Shown: in pieces, positions 42,540 to 52,051 of the stretch
Layout: every line of letters starts with the position of its first letter
Position numbering within the stretch: the first letter of the stretch is position 1
Source: UBA4312 sp040266995
GTDB taxonomy: Bacteria; Bacillota_I; Bacilli_A; Erysipelotrichales; Erysipelotrichaceae
Reading direction: 5' to 3'
DNA: 64,000 nt
NCBI GenBank assembly: GCA_040266995.1
Contig: JAWRHV010000022.1
Location: 1 to 64,000, forward strand
The notes under the pieces: model-generated
Seen by the model: the letters and a program-made list of their open reading frames with translations, nothing else
Told to the model about the DNA's origin: nothing
Databases searched by the model: none
Translations under genes and position numbers: made by a program

Positions 42540-43580
42540 CTAGATTTTCTGATCCCCGGTGGACCATACATGTTTTTTATCGGCATCGGCTCGCTGATTC
42601 TGTGCCATTACACCGGCTAGCCGATGTGGTATATAGGGCTCTTCAAGATAGGCAATCTCCTCTTCGGACAATTCCAGATCCACGGCTTTGACAGCCCCGT
42701 CAATGTGATGTCGTTTGGTCGCCCCAACGACCGGTGAGGTTACCTTCGTCAAAAGCCATGCCAAAGAAATCTCCGTCATTGTACATGTATGTTTTTTGGC
42801 CAGCTGAGCAACCCGTTCTATGATAATATTGTCCTGGTTAGCGGTCGCATCGTATTTAAACTTCGCGTAGGTATCTTCTACAGCCCGTTTTGTTCCACCT
42901 TGTCCAGGCTTTCTGGAAAGACGACCACTCGCTAAAGAGCTGTATGGAGTCAGAGCAATATTTTCTTCTTTGCAGTATGGCACCATCTCCCTTTCTTCCT
43001 CCCGAAAGATCAGATTGTAATGTCCCTGCACGGACACAAATTTTGTAAGCCCCTCTTTTTCAGCCAGCGCATTGGCTTTGGCTATCTGCCAGGCAAAACA
43101 ATTGGAAATACCAATATATCTAGCTTTACCGGCTTTGACGACTCGGTGTAAACCATCCATGATATCAATCAATGGCGTATTCCAATCCCACATATGATAT
43201 ATATACAGATCCACATAATCCATACCAAGATTGGAAAGACTGGCATTTAACATATTTTCAATGTGCATCTGACCGGTAATGCCTTTTTCAATTTCTTCGG
43301 ATGTTCTAGGAAGAAACTTGGTCGCAATGACTATTTCGTCCCGTTTCGCAAGATCCTTAATGGCACGCCCTAAATACTGCTCACTGGTTCCACTTTGATA
43401 AGCAATCGCTGTATCAAAAAAGTTAATTCCCTGTTTCAGTCCATAATGAATAATTTCCCGGGATCGCTGCTCATCCAGAGTCCAGCTGTGCTGTCCTCTT
43501 CCAGGATCTCCAAATCCCATACATCCCATACATATCCTGGATACATTCAAATCCGTATTTCCTAATTTTGTATATTTCAT
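42540..43580 (-). CDS. Aldo/keto reductase
   Basis: The 346-residue enzyme belongs to the Gcy/YakC-type AKR group: RICMGCMGFGDPG, FFDTAIAYQSG with Asp-Tyr, Lys in VIATKFLPR, His in YIYHMWD, GISNC. Final RADADKKHVWS is a typical tail. Its ATG overlaps the stop of the LtrA-like gene. In the TetR-headed operon. Confidence 0.92.
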   Translation of the reverse strand: MKYTKLGNTDLNVSRICMGCMGFGDPGRGQHSWTLDEQRSREIIHYGLKQGINFFDTAIAYQSGTSEQYLGRAIKDLAKRDEIVIATKFLPRTSEEIEKGITGQMHIENMLNASLSNLGMDYVDLYIYHMWDWNTPLIDIMDGLHRVVKAGKARYIGISNCFAWQIAKANALAEKEGLTKFVSVQGHYNLIFREEEREMVPYCKEENIALTPYSSLASGRLSRKPGQGGTKRAVEDTYAKFKYDATANQDNIIIERVAQLAKKHTCTMTEISLAWLLTKVTSPVVGATKRHHIDGAVKAVDLELSEEEIAYLEEPYIPHRLAGVMAQNQRADADKKHVWSTGDQKI

Positions 43581-44737
43581 CGATCAAGGTTCTCCTTTTT
43601 ATATTTTTGATATAACATGCAGAAATTTCCACACGTCACAATGAATGCACCAAGTAGAAAGACATTTGTGATCGATCGACCGAAGATCATACATAAGGCT
43701 CCTACAGTAAAGCTGCATAACGATAATAGCTTGTCTTTTCTTTCGAGTACACTGCCTTCATAATAATAGCTGCTGTTTTCAAAGATGGACACATAGTACA
43801 AGCCCATGGCTGTTATCATCAGGATGGCTGTCAACAGCCTGTCTGCCATGCTGTTTTCTAAAAACTTAAAAGCCACAGTTATTAGATTCACCGCAATCAC
43901 CACAAAGTAATGCGTCAACATCAGCCGAAGGGCTCGATCTACCCGATGATGATCGCACAGATAGTGGATCTGCAGAACATAGCTTCCAAACAAAAGAAGG
44001 ATCACGGTAAATACCAGCACCGGTCGCAATGTAAAGTTGTGTACATCAAAATAATCAGTCATTCCTACAATTCCTTCTCCAAAGCTGATGATCGTAATCA
44101 GTTCGAACCGCTCTGCCAGATGAGGAAAGTGGATAATATGGGAATCAAACCGGCCCCGAACAAAGAAAGGAAGAAAAGCCCCAATCAATACGGCGGCCAC
44201 ATCGATCCATATCACCATATGTCCGAGTTGAAACAAAGATGCCAGAAAAGCAGACAAATATAGTATGCAGTCTACCGTTAATATTTGAAGAGAATTCCTG
44301 GCAGCTGCCGGATCTTGTTCTTTTAGCCAAACTTGTATAAGATACATAGCCCCCACACAAAGCAGCATGACTAACATGGACACATTAAAGGTCGTGGCCA
44401 TCTCTTCCCATTGGTTGGAAATCGTATTGGCCATATAAATGGCTGATACCATGTTAATGGCTGTCAACCCATATTCATACCATTGCCAGCGGCCATAGCG
44501 GTTGACATAATTCGTCAAATACAACCATCCCTGCAATATCACAAAACAAACGACAATGTACCGGAAAAATCCTGCTGGTGGAATGATACCGTTGACTGGT
44601 TCTTCGATCAGCAAGGTGAGCCGGGAGATCGCATAAACATAGATCAGATCATAGAATAATTCAATTAATTCTACCCGTTTCTCTTTTTCCTTTATGGTTT
44701 CAGTCGTTTTTGTATGGTCGCTTATCCTTCGATCCAT
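43577..44737 (-). CDS. LtrA-family membrane protein
   Basis: The 386-residue protein has about ten to twelve hydrophobic helices. The segment VELIELFYDLIYVYAISRLT is the hallmark of the low-temperature requirement protein A family (PF06772), whose role is unknown. The ATG overlaps the end of the flavodoxin gene, in the TetR-headed operon. Translation coupling is likely. Confidence 0.87.
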   Translation of the reverse strand: MDRRISDHTKTTETIKEKEKRVELIELFYDLIYVYAISRLTLLIEEPVNGIIPPAGFFRYIVVCFVILQGWLYLTNYVNRYGRWQWYEYGLTAINMVSAIYMANTISNQWEEMATTFNVSMLVMLLCVGAMYLIQVWLKEQDPAAARNSLQILTVDCILYLSAFLASLFQLGHMVIWIDVAAVLIGAFLPFFVRGRFDSHIIHFPHLAERFELITIISFGEGIVGMTDYFDVHNFTLRPVLVFTVILLLFGSYVLQIHYLCDHHRVDRALRLMLTHYFVVIAVNLITVAFKFLENSMADRLLTAILMITAMGLYYVSIFENSSYYYEGSVLERKDKLLSLCSFTVGALCMIFGRSITNVFLLGAFIVTCGNFCMLYQKYKKENLDR

Positions 44738-45195
44738 TGTTTGATACTGGAAGCATTCGGACGATGGATCTGCATGCCTTTGCCCCATTTCACATCCTTG
44801 GATACACATTTATGTAATTCGATATCACTTCTGCCGAATCCGCTTCCTCCGGATGTACAGAAAGGAAAAATGATCTTTCCGGAAAAATCATAGCTTTCTA
44901 GAAACGTCTTAATGATACGGGGAGCGACACCCCACCAGATTGGATATCCGATGATTACAGTATCATAGGCATCCATATCCACCACTTTGTTGGCAATCTG
45001 TGGTCGACAGTCTGCATTTTTCATCTCCTGACTGCTTCGGCTTTGTGGATCCATATAGTTTAGGTCATCAGATGTATACGTTTCCACAGGCACAATTTCA
45101 AAATAATCTCCCTGGATCAGCCTGGCAATTTCTTTACCAACCCGGCTGGTGGATCCACTTGCCGAAAAAACGGCGACTAACGTTTTCTTCTCCAT
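44722..45195 (-). CDS. Flavodoxin
   Basis: The 157-residue protein has FSASGSTSRVG, GYPIWWGVAPRI and CTSGGSGFGRSD, the three FMN loops. The sequence is like short NAD(P)H-dependent flavodoxins found with AKR genes in Bacillota. In the TetR-headed operon. Confidence 0.92.
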   Translation of the reverse strand: MEKKTLVAVFSASGSTSRVGKEIARLIQGDYFEIVPVETYTSDDLNYMDPQSRSSQEMKNADCRPQIANKVVDMDAYDTVIIGYPIWWGVAPRIIKTFLESYDFSGKIIFPFCTSGGSGFGRSDIELHKCVSKDVKWGKGMQIHRPNASSIKQWIEG

Positions 45196-45223
45196 GTCTT
45201 ATTCCTCCTTTTAATATTTCTTC

Positions 45224-45769
45224 TTATTGATTCATCTTTCCACAGTTTCCCACCTTATCTCCGGTCACAAAGTACTCATACGTAGGAAATTCAAATAATA
45301 CTGGTTTAAAACGATGATAATCGATCTTTCCCTGCTCATTTAAGATTTCCTCCTGTGCATAGGTGGCCAGGATCTTGCCGATGAAATGATCAAAGTGCTC
45401 CAATTCGTAATTGCCGTCCACTTCACATTCAATGGAAACCTTGGCTTTATCGATCATCGGAGCTCCGTTTTCTCCCATCGTCCAGGCAAATGCTTCGGAT
45501 TTATCCACTTTATTGCCGCTGGTCGTTCCCATTCTATCTGCTTCTGCCAGCCAGGATGGGTCAACGACATTGATGGAAAACTTCTTGTTGGTACGGATCC
45601 CTTGATTGATGTAATGTGCCTGTACAAGCGACACCATCAAATGCGTGTGTGCTACCGTTCCTGCATGGGCAGCTAATGTCCAGGTTGGTTTGTCATGGAC
45701 CATAGCCCCTACGACGATGACAGGACACGGATACAAAGCCAAAGTGGCCCCTATATTCTTTTTACTCAT
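45224..45769 (-). CDS. Flavin reductase family protein
   Basis: The 181-residue split-barrel protein resembles HpaC/Flredarchaeal-like FMN-binding reductases: YPCPVIVVGAM, FSINVVDP, KDEAFAW-like KSEAFAW, and FDHFIGKI. It binds FMN and is a candidate electron donor to the flavodoxin downstream. It is the second gene, after TetR, of the operon. Confidence 0.88.
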   Translation of the reverse strand: MSKKNIGATLALYPCPVIVVGAMVHDKPTWTLAAHAGTVAHTHLMVSLVQAHYINQGIRTNKKFSINVVDPSWLAEADRMGTTSGNKVDKSEAFAWTMGENGAPMIDKAKVSIECEVDGNYELEHFDHFIGKILATYAQEEILNEQGKIDYHRFKPVLFEFPTYEYFVTGDKVGNCGKMNQ

Positions 45770-45815
45770 ATTATTTCATCTCCTTTTTGTCAAAAACGAA
45801 TTGTGTGAGTTGCGG

Positions 45816-45834
45816 GTTGTCCGCAACATGGTCC
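45816..45834 (-). terminator. Hairpin between TetR and flavin reductase genes
   Basis: GTTGCGG and CCGCAAC pair around a short loop. No T run follows, so it may be a stabilising hairpin or a weak attenuator inside the operon. Confidence 0.35.
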
Positions 45835-45841
45835 AATTTCT

Positions 45842-46465
45842 TTATTTTCTCAATAACTGCATTAAACACTGATACGTAATCTCATAGATTGATTGATATT
45901 CATATGTCACATCCGCTTCTTCCATAGCCTGCTTTTGTTTGGGGGTGACAGAAGAATACGGATAGATCCCGAACATAAACGGAAAAAACACATAAATCAA
46001 TCGCCGCCTTTCAAACGCCTCCATATCCGGACAAAATTTTTCCAGGATGGAATACACATTCTTCATCGATCTTCCATAAGCCGCCTTGAACGTTACCAGC
46101 CGTTCCGGCCGACTGTTGGACTCCATGTCATAATTATTCATTGCCAATAGTTTTAACAACTGTTCCCTTTTTTCCAGGGAGTGAGCTATCTGCTCGGCAA
46201 TCTGTTGCCGTGTCAATGAATCATTGTCGCAAAGAATCTTTTTCAGATCTATATTCCAACGTTCATACTCCATTTCATACAGAGCCAGAAAGATTTCTTC
46301 CTTGGTCTGAAAATAGTTATAGATGGTCGGCCGGGAGAAAGATGTCTCCTTTCCGATTTCTTTTAACGTAATCTCTTTAAAGCTCATCGTCTGGTAGAGT
46401 TTTTCACAGGCATGGATGATTTCCTGTCTTCGGGCTTCCGTTCGTTCCGGTGATCCTTTCGGCAT
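45842..46465 (-). CDS. TetR/AcrR-family regulator
   Basis: The 207-residue protein has a TetR helix-turn-helix (ITLKEIGKETSFSRPTIYNYFQTKEEI in parts) and a C-terminal domain of the TetR_C type. The ATG preferred has AGGAGG nine bases before; an in-frame GTG overlaps that site. It heads a seven-gene minus-strand operon and its own promoter carries two matching palindromes, so it is probably self-repressed. Confidence 0.9.
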   Translation of the reverse strand: MPKGSPERTEARRQEIIHACEKLYQTMSFKEITLKEIGKETSFSRPTIYNYFQTKEEIFLALYEMEYERWNIDLKKILCDNDSLTRQQIAEQIAHSLEKREQLLKLLAMNNYDMESNSRPERLVTFKAAYGRSMKNVYSILEKFCPDMEAFERRRLIYVFFPFMFGIYPYSSVTPKQKQAMEEADVTYEYQSIYEITYQCLMQLLRK

Positions 46466-46489
46466 ACGATAGTTCCTCCTCACTTATTC

Positions 46490-46536
46490 TGACATCGTGT
46501 CAACATTATTATAGTTTTATTCTGACACTGTGTCAA
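46490..46536 (-). promoter_or_regulatory. Promoter of the TetR/flavodoxin operon with two operators
   Basis: TTGACA (46536-46531) and TATAAT (46513-46508) are 17 bases apart on the minus strand. A perfect 6-1-6 palindrome TGACAC-T-GTGTCA (46523-46535) covers the -35 box. A second, TGACA-TCG-TGTCA (46490-46502), lies just downstream of the -10 box. Both are preceded by ATTC, and centres are 33 bp apart, about three helical turns. Dimer-on-each-site repression by the TetR is the simple reading. Confidence 0.8.
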
Positions 46537-46619
46537 TATAAAATCAATTAAACACTCTGCTTCCTAGTAGCCGAGTTCCCATGCGTATACGGATCCGTTC
46601 ATTTAGATTTCATAATAAA

Positions 46620-46641
46620 AGTGAACCTTTTTGGGTTCACT
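46620..46641 (-). terminator. Terminator of the GyrI-like gene
   Basis: Stem AGTGAACC/GGTTCACT with a six-base loop is followed by TTTATT on the minus strand. It overlaps the last codon and keeps transcription out of the TetR promoter. Confidence 0.75.
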
Positions 46642-47272
46642 ATTTCCGTTTAATAGGATGACGAATAACGGTTTTTCTTTTTTCCGGAGCCACTTTTCGT
46701 GCATCGCTCAAATAGATTTCATGGTGCATCCTTTGATCGTTGATATCCAGAATATATCCCTGGCTTGTTAGATACGCTTCCATTTTCGCAATGGTGGCCG
46801 GTTCTTCATCATAGGATCCGATATGCATGCATTGCACACAGAGCCCTTCTTCATAAGGCATAAACTCCACCTTGGAAAAATCGGTTTTCTTTTTTCGGGA
46901 TGCTTCTTCTACAGCCCAGTCAAAATCTTCCTTTGTCACAAAATCCGGTAACCGGATCACCGAGATCCATTGAAAATTCTCTTTGTGGGCATAATCGATT
47001 TCCACCACATTTTCCTGCCACCAGAATCCTTCCAGTGGGGGAACCACATAATCAAAATAGCCCTCGATTTGATGGTTTCCCTTCTTGCTCATTTTGATTG
47101 TAAACGCTATACCATATAATAAATTGATTGCTTCCTTATACGCGCCATCCTCCTGATTCGGATCGCCTTGGCCTCGTACCGCCAGATAATTCATAGCCGG
47201 TACAGTCACTATGGAAGGCTTGTTCTTAGGCATATAGTATTCTTTATACTCTTTCTTATAATCAAATGCCAT
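46640..47272 (-). CDS. GyrI-like small-molecule-binding domain protein
   Basis: The 210-residue protein resembles the AraC-associated GyrI-like effector-binding domain: PSIVTVPAMNYLAVRGQGDPN, YDYVVPPLEGFWW-like segments, HIGSYDEEP and HHEIYLSD. There is no DNA-binding domain. Likely a soluble small-molecule binding protein; YdhM/SbmC-like. Function unknown. Confidence 0.85.
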   Translation of the reverse strand: MAFDYKKEYKEYYMPKNKPSIVTVPAMNYLAVRGQGDPNQEDGAYKEAINLLYGIAFTIKMSKKGNHQIEGYFDYVVPPLEGFWWQENVVEIDYAHKENFQWISVIRLPDFVTKEDFDWAVEEASRKKKTDFSKVEFMPYEEGLCVQCMHIGSYDEEPATIAKMEAYLTSQGYILDINDQRMHHEIYLSDARKVAPEKRKTVIRHPIKRK

Positions 47273-47332
47273 ACGTCTCTCCTTTTATCATCACAGGTGC
47301 CTTTAATCAGGTCACAAAGAAACCCGGATGGG

Positions 47333-48094
47333 TCATCTTATTCTTTTCTTGTATAGAATAAGCTCCGGGTTGTTTCCATCTTTATCATACATGCTGATAA
47401 GGATAAAATCCACATTGGCCAGTACGCCGAAATACCGATCACCGTTGGCAGCCAGCTGGTTTCCCAGATACATAGTATTCTCCTCTAGGAATGTAACGGA
47501 CTGGCCGGATGGCAGTGGATAGGCCAGATTGATAGAATCACCGGATAAGGCATTTAACTTTTCCAGCTTTGGCATGTCTTGTATAGAAAGATTGTTGATT
47601 TCCCGGATCAACTGCTTTTTGAGCGCCTCGAAGCTTCCATCATTCAGTTTGTCTTTGTGTTTCCAATAATCCAGCATTGGCAGCTTTTCTTTCATATAAG
47701 CACGGGCCTGCTGCTCGGTAAAACTCTCGTTGACCATATGCACTACACATACATCCACCAGTGTATCCATATCGTTGTATACATAGCTGCCATCCACATA
47801 GCACCACTTGCAGTAATTCTCGTTGAGAGAGCCGTCTTTGTCGCGGCCTAACAAGTCATCCTCCAACGGCATCCCACAGCACTGGCAGACAAGGCGATGC
47901 GGCGATCCCAGAAGGGTATTGATGGATACATCGAAGAGTTTTGATAACAGCTTCAAGGTTTCTGTATTCGGTACAGTTTCCCCTTTTTCCCAACGGGATA
48001 CGGCCTGACGTGTCACAAACACTTGATGGGCCAGCGCATCCTGGGAGAGACCTTTTTTGGTTCGCAGCTGATAGATTATATCTTTTGTGTTCAT
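47333..48094 (-). CDS. XRE regulator with zinc-ribbon
   Basis: The 253-residue protein starts with an XRE helix-turn-helix (LRTKKGLSQDALAHQVFVTRQAVSRWEKGE in parts). A zinc-ribbon with CQCCGMPLEDD ... YCKWCYVDG follows at residues 70-100, resembling the putative zinc ribbon PF12674. Then a helical region (QQARAYMKEKLP) and a beta-rich C-terminal part. The start with AGGAGG was chosen. Such proteins may respond to metals or thiols, inferred only. Confidence 0.82.
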   Translation of the reverse strand: MNTKDIIYQLRTKKGLSQDALAHQVFVTRQAVSRWEKGETVPNTETLKLLSKLFDVSINTLLGSPHRLVCQCCGMPLEDDLLGRDKDGSLNENYCKWCYVDGSYVYNDMDTLVDVCVVHMVNESFTEQQARAYMKEKLPMLDYWKHKDKLNDGSFEALKKQLIREINNLSIQDMPKLEKLNALSGDSINLAYPLPSGQSVTFLEENTMYLGNQLAANGDRYFGVLANVDFILISMYDKDGNNPELILYKKRIR

Positions 48095-48203
48095 GTACAT
48101 ACCTCCTGTCATTATTTTAATAGAAAGATAAAAATATAACACGCAACTTGCGGTTGCCTCTTATTTTACATATCCACCAATTTTCTTCACAGGAAAAAGA
48201 ACG

Positions 48204-48229
48204 AAAAAGGCTCTCCGTTTCCAGAGAGC
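48204..48229 (-). terminator. Terminator of the hydrolase gene
   Basis: GCTCTC/GAGAGC stem with an eight-base loop is followed by CTTTTT on the minus strand and overlaps the stop codon. Confidence 0.75.
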
Positions 48230-48996
48230 TAGATCAACCGTTCCATGCGCTGATGGATATCACGGATGAAACAATCGGGCTTTGTGACAACATATTGCCC
48301 ATGTTTCATGCCATCCAATCGGCGGAAAAGGATGCCCGGAATATGGTTTCTTACATATTGGATATCCGTTTTTCTTTCCTTTTCTTCTTTTTCTCCATAC
48401 CAGTATTCAATGACGGTATTCAGCGTCGGGAATGTCTCAGGCATGGAATAATTATCGGTGGAATCGTAGACCCGCCAAATGGTTTGCGCGCTCATATGTT
48501 GAAGAGTCTGCCACATCATGTCTAATCCGAGCTGTGTGTAATCTTCGGCCGGAAATGCCAGAGATAAAGCTTTCTTACTGTGCTTGCCCCATTCTGTCAT
48601 CAGAAAATCCTTTAACAAGATCATACGCGTCACGATCCGTGGATATTCATACGGTGTAATGCCGGCATCAATAATGGCATGCCGTATGACCAACCGATCA
48701 TCAGCTAACATACGGATAACTAAGCCACCGCCCATGGATAGTCCATAGACCATATCCAATGTAGTATATCCCTGCTTGATCAATGCCATTTCAATATCAT
48801 CGGCAATCTGTTCTATACTGGTAAACGATTTTGAAGTTCGCGGATCATGTCCGGGTACAGAAACCAAGATCACACGGTAGTCTTTGGCCAGCTTCCCAGC
48901 GGATCCTAAAAACATATCCCAGGACATCGCGGTTCCGTGGATCATCACAATCGTCTTCTTTCCTTTCTTTCCTATTTCATGAAGCAATGTATTCAT
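48229..48996 (-). CDS. Alpha/beta hydrolase
   Basis: The 255-residue protein has the hydrolase fold: IVMIHGTAMSWD, nucleophile in YGLSMGGGL (Ser about 91), and KHGQYVVTKPD with His near the C-terminus. The ATG with AAGGAG was chosen. It lies just after a TraX-type membrane gene, perhaps in the same transcript. Confidence 0.87.
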   Translation of the reverse strand: MNTLLHEIGKKGKKTIVMIHGTAMSWDMFLGSAGKLAKDYRVILVSVPGHDPRTSKSFTSIEQIADDIEMALIKQGYTTLDMVYGLSMGGGLVIRMLADDRLVIRHAIIDAGITPYEYPRIVTRMILLKDFLMTEWGKHSKKALSLAFPAEDYTQLGLDMMWQTLQHMSAQTIWRVYDSTDNYSMPETFPTLNTVIEYWYGEKEEKERKTDIQYVRNHIPGILFRRLDGMKHGQYVVTKPDCFIRDIHQRMERLI

Positions 48997-49024
48997 CACA
49001 ACTCCTTCTTTCATCCTTTCTCCA

Positions 49025-49768
49025 TCAGAATAAAATCGGAATATCCCCATGCAAGACAATCCGGATCAGCCCGATCACCACAAGATGCAGTGGATAATAC
49101 ACATAAAAGAACCATTTCATCCCCCTCCATGTTCCTCTTTGACCATTGTATCGTGCTAAAACAGGAATGGACAGGAAAGTAAACATCTGTAAAAGACCAT
49201 AGAGCTTGTCAAGAAACAAAAAATACACAGTCGCATAAATAAACGTCCACAATACGATATCCCTTGCCTGTAATTTAAAATTATCTCGATGTGCATATAG
49301 GAAAAAAGGACACATGACCGCTATACTGGACCAGTCGGATGGAAAAGACAAAAGACAGATGACGAAGATGCTGATGATCTTTATCCATTGTGCGATCCGG
49401 TCCTGATTGCAGATCCATATCAGAACGACTGCCCAGGCCAAAGACCATAGAACGCTCGTTTGATTAAATAATCCGGTAGATAGCGGCAGATACGGGATCC
49501 CAAACGCAAAATCATAAGCAAAATGAGAAAGGATCGCAAACAGAAATAACCGCTTTATATACTTTGCCATATCATGCGTGTAATAACACCCCTCGGCGAT
49601 AAAGAACCACATGATGGGTGCTGTCAGTCTTCCGATAATATGCAGCGCAAAGACGTACCAGACGGCCTGGGTTCCCGGAAATACAGCCCACGTCAAATGG
49701 TCAAGTGTCATAGCCGCAATCGCGATGCCTTTGATTTGATTCGCGTTTAATCCTTTCATTTTTTCCAT
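49025..49768 (-). CDS. TraX-family membrane protein
   Basis: About 247 residues with six to eight hydrophobic helices. The N-terminal LNANQIKGIAIAAMTLDHLTWAVFP and YPLHLVVIGLI are TraX family (PF05857) signs. In plasmids TraX acetylates pilin, but chromosomal members are of unknown role. The start is uncertain: this ATG and the ones at 49792 and 49798 lack a strong ribosome site. Confidence 0.82.
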   Translation of the reverse strand: MEKMKGLNANQIKGIAIAAMTLDHLTWAVFPGTQAVWYVFALHIIGRLTAPIMWFFIAEGCYYTHDMAKYIKRLFLFAILSHFAYDFAFGIPYLPLSTGLFNQTSVLWSLAWAVVLIWICNQDRIAQWIKIISIFVICLLSFPSDWSSIAVMCPFFLYAHRDNFKLQARDIVLWTFIYATVYFLFLDKLYGLLQMFTFLSIPVLARYNGQRGTWRGMKWFFYVYYPLHLVVIGLIRIVLHGDIPILF

Positions 49769-49856
49769 ATGTACTTTTCTGGATTCTATCATATCCACAT
49801 CTTTCTATTCTATTTATTTTATCAGATGTTTCATTATTTTTTCTATGATCTAACAT

Positions 49857-49886
49857 AAAAAAACCTTATCAGATTTACTGATAAGG
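49857..49886 (-). terminator. Terminator of the OYE-FAD reductase gene
   Basis: Perfect 9-bp stem (CCTTATCAG/CTGATAAGG) with a five-base loop and seven T on the minus strand. Confidence 0.9.
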
Positions 49887-49901
49887 CTAATCATATTTTC
49901 G

Positions 49902-51836
49902 TTATAGAGCCAGGGCTGCTTCATATCCTTCTCTGACTGCGGTCAATGCAGTTCCGGCTTTCAGAGCACCGCCAATCACACGAACATTATTGCAGTTTTC
50001 TCTAGCGACTATTTCCAACGGATTATAGGATTTATAACCAAAAGCGGATATAATTGTATTGGCAGGCAGTTCCACTTCTTTTCCTTCCGGATCTAGATAG
50101 CATACTGCATGCTCGGTAATCTTTGAAACTTTCGCCTGTGTAATGACTTTTATTCCCGCTCCATGAATATAGCGTACTAAACAATCCATTGTTAATGGCA
50201 TCATATCATTCAGAATATCCGGCATCATCTCAACAAGAGTAATATCATGACACGTTTCCGTAATATAATGAGCGGTTTCTCCACCGACTTCTCCGCCTCC
50301 GCAAACTACAACCGGGCCAGCCGACACATCCACATTTCCTAACAATACATCTTCTGCAGTCACAACATTTTTATTGTCAATTCCTGGAATATGCGGCATC
50401 CATGGTTTAGCACCGGTAGCAACGATAATCGCATCTGGTTTTTCATTCTTGATAATATCTTCTGTCACTTCCGTTTCCATCCTTATAAGAACTTTCAAAT
50501 CCTTTAAACTCTTACGCAAAGAAGAGACAAAAGTAGATAGTTCTCCTTTTCCATGTGGATATGCTGCACTTCTAAATTGACCTCCCAGTTCTTTACCTGC
50601 TTCATAAACCGTCACAGTATGACCAATCAGTGCGGCAGTTTCAGCGGCCATCAGACCTCCAGGTCCTGCACCAATCACCATCACTTTTTTAGGATCTTTC
50701 GTTTTTTCCATTGAATTTTCATACTCTCTGCCAACACGCGGATTCACGAGGCAGGTTGCACAAGTTCCATTCAGAAGACCAGCTTCACAACCTTGCAGGC
50801 ACCCGATACAATAACGGATATTCTCAAATTTTCCTTCTTTTGTTTTTACTGGCAAATATGGATCTGCTAAAGAACCACGTCCCATTCCGATGAAATCCGC
50901 CTTTTCCAGTTTTAAAAGACTCTCTGCCATCTTTGGGCTGTTGATTCGATTCGTTACTATGACAGGTATATCAACCAGTTTTTTTACTTGTTCGGCAATA
51001 TCCATATTTATACCATGTTCTGTATACATTGGTGCAATAATCTGCTTTTCTACTGGCGAAGCATACATTCCGTTTGATACATGGATTGCATCCACACCCA
51101 GTTCATTGAGATGGCAAACCAATTCAAATGTATCCGCCGCTGTTCTTCCGCCAAGAAGATACTCATGCCCGGAGATTCTTACCATAACCGGAAAATCATT
51201 TCCTACATTTTCTCTGATACATGCATAAATTTCATCCAGGATACGGACACGGTTTTCAAAACACCCTCCATATTGATCCACTCGTTTATTCGTGAACGGA
51301 GAAAGGAATTCTGAAATCAAATACCCATGAGCCGCATGAATTTCAAGACCATCAAACCCGGATTCTTTCACTCTTTTTGCGGTATTTCCAAAATCTTGAA
51401 CAATCTGTTGGATTTCTTCTGTTGTCAGTTCTCTAGGAAGATCCATACAGAACGGATCTTTCATCGCAGACGGCGCCACAGGTTGAACATTTCCATTTAC
51501 TGCATGTTTAGACTGACGTCCCGGATGATACATTTGGCAGAAGAGTTTGGAGTCGTATTGATGGATCGTTTCTGTGAGCTTTTTGTTTCCTTCCATCTGC
51601 TCAGCCCTATATAGTCCCGGAATGAACTGATATCCTTTTGCATTTTCATTGACTGCGTAATCTTCTGTGATGATCAAGCCCCAGCCGCCTTTTGCTTTTT
51701 CTTCAATATAGCGAATATAACGTTTGGTAATCATTCCATCCTCTGTACATAGATTCATTACCATAGCTGGTACAATCAAACGGTTGGGAATTTCACAGTT
51801 CCCGATTTTTCCAGGTGTAAATAGTTTTTTTAACAT
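49902..51836 (-). CDS. OYE/Fe-S/FAD oxidoreductase (dienoyl-CoA reductase/BaiCD/BaiH type)
   Basis: The 644-residue protein has three parts: an FMN TIM barrel (IPNRLIVPAMVMN, GFDGLEIHAAHGYLISEFLSP), a [4Fe-4S] site (CIGCLQGCEAG with further cysteines in NGTCATC), and an FAD/NADH domain (VIGAGPGGLMAAE near 390, VVVCGGGEVGGETA near 520). Relatives reduce 2,4-dienoyl-CoA, enoates or bile-acid intermediates. The MerR gene upstream is probably its regulator. No bai operon partners are present. Confidence 0.92.
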   Translation of the reverse strand: MLKKLFTPGKIGNCEIPNRLIVPAMVMNLCTEDGMITKRYIRYIEEKAKGGWGLIITEDYAVNENAKGYQFIPGLYRAEQMEGNKKLTETIHQYDSKLFCQMYHPGRQSKHAVNGNVQPVAPSAMKDPFCMDLPRELTTEEIQQIVQDFGNTAKRVKESGFDGLEIHAAHGYLISEFLSPFTNKRVDQYGGCFENRVRILDEIYACIRENVGNDFPVMVRISGHEYLLGGRTAADTFELVCHLNELGVDAIHVSNGMYASPVEKQIIAPMYTEHGINMDIAEQVKKLVDIPVIVTNRINSPKMAESLLKLEKADFIGMGRGSLADPYLPVKTKEGKFENIRYCIGCLQGCEAGLLNGTCATCLVNPRVGREYENSMEKTKDPKKVMVIGAGPGGLMAAETAALIGHTVTVYEAGKELGGQFRSAAYPHGKGELSTFVSSLRKSLKDLKVLIRMETEVTEDIIKNEKPDAIIVATGAKPWMPHIPGIDNKNVVTAEDVLLGNVDVSAGPVVVCGGGEVGGETAHYITETCHDITLVEMMPDILNDMMPLTMDCLVRYIHGAGIKVITQAKVSKITEHAVCYLDPEGKEVELPANTIISAFGYKSYNPLEIVARENCNNVRVIGGALKAGTALTAVREGYEAALAL

Positions 51837-52010
51837 AGGATCCTCCTCTCTCTATTTACCTAACCCTCCATTTTCTATTTTCATCATAAGATATAGAACA
51901 ATTCACATGTCAATGAAGATATTTTCAAACCCAGTATAAGATTCATTCTATTATTCGCTTTATCATTTGCTTATTCTGTAAAAAATTAAGTATTTTTTCA
52001 GCTTTAACCT

Positions 52011-52036
52011 AAAAAAAGCATGGAATGGTTCCATGC
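52011..52036 (-). terminator. Terminator of the MerR gene
   Basis: GCATGGAA/TTCCATGC with a three-base loop is followed by seven T on the minus strand. The remaining space to the reductase start is AT-rich and holds no other signal I recognise. Confidence 0.88.
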
Positions 52037-52051
52037 CCTCAATCAATAAAT

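Noticed and set aside
49902..51836. Bile-acid 7-dehydroxylation (bai) gene interpretation, together with the BASS transporter
   Set aside because: The OYE-FAD protein is only family-level similar to BaiCD/BaiH, the two genes are 48 kb apart, and no baiA, baiB, baiE or other bai genes are present.
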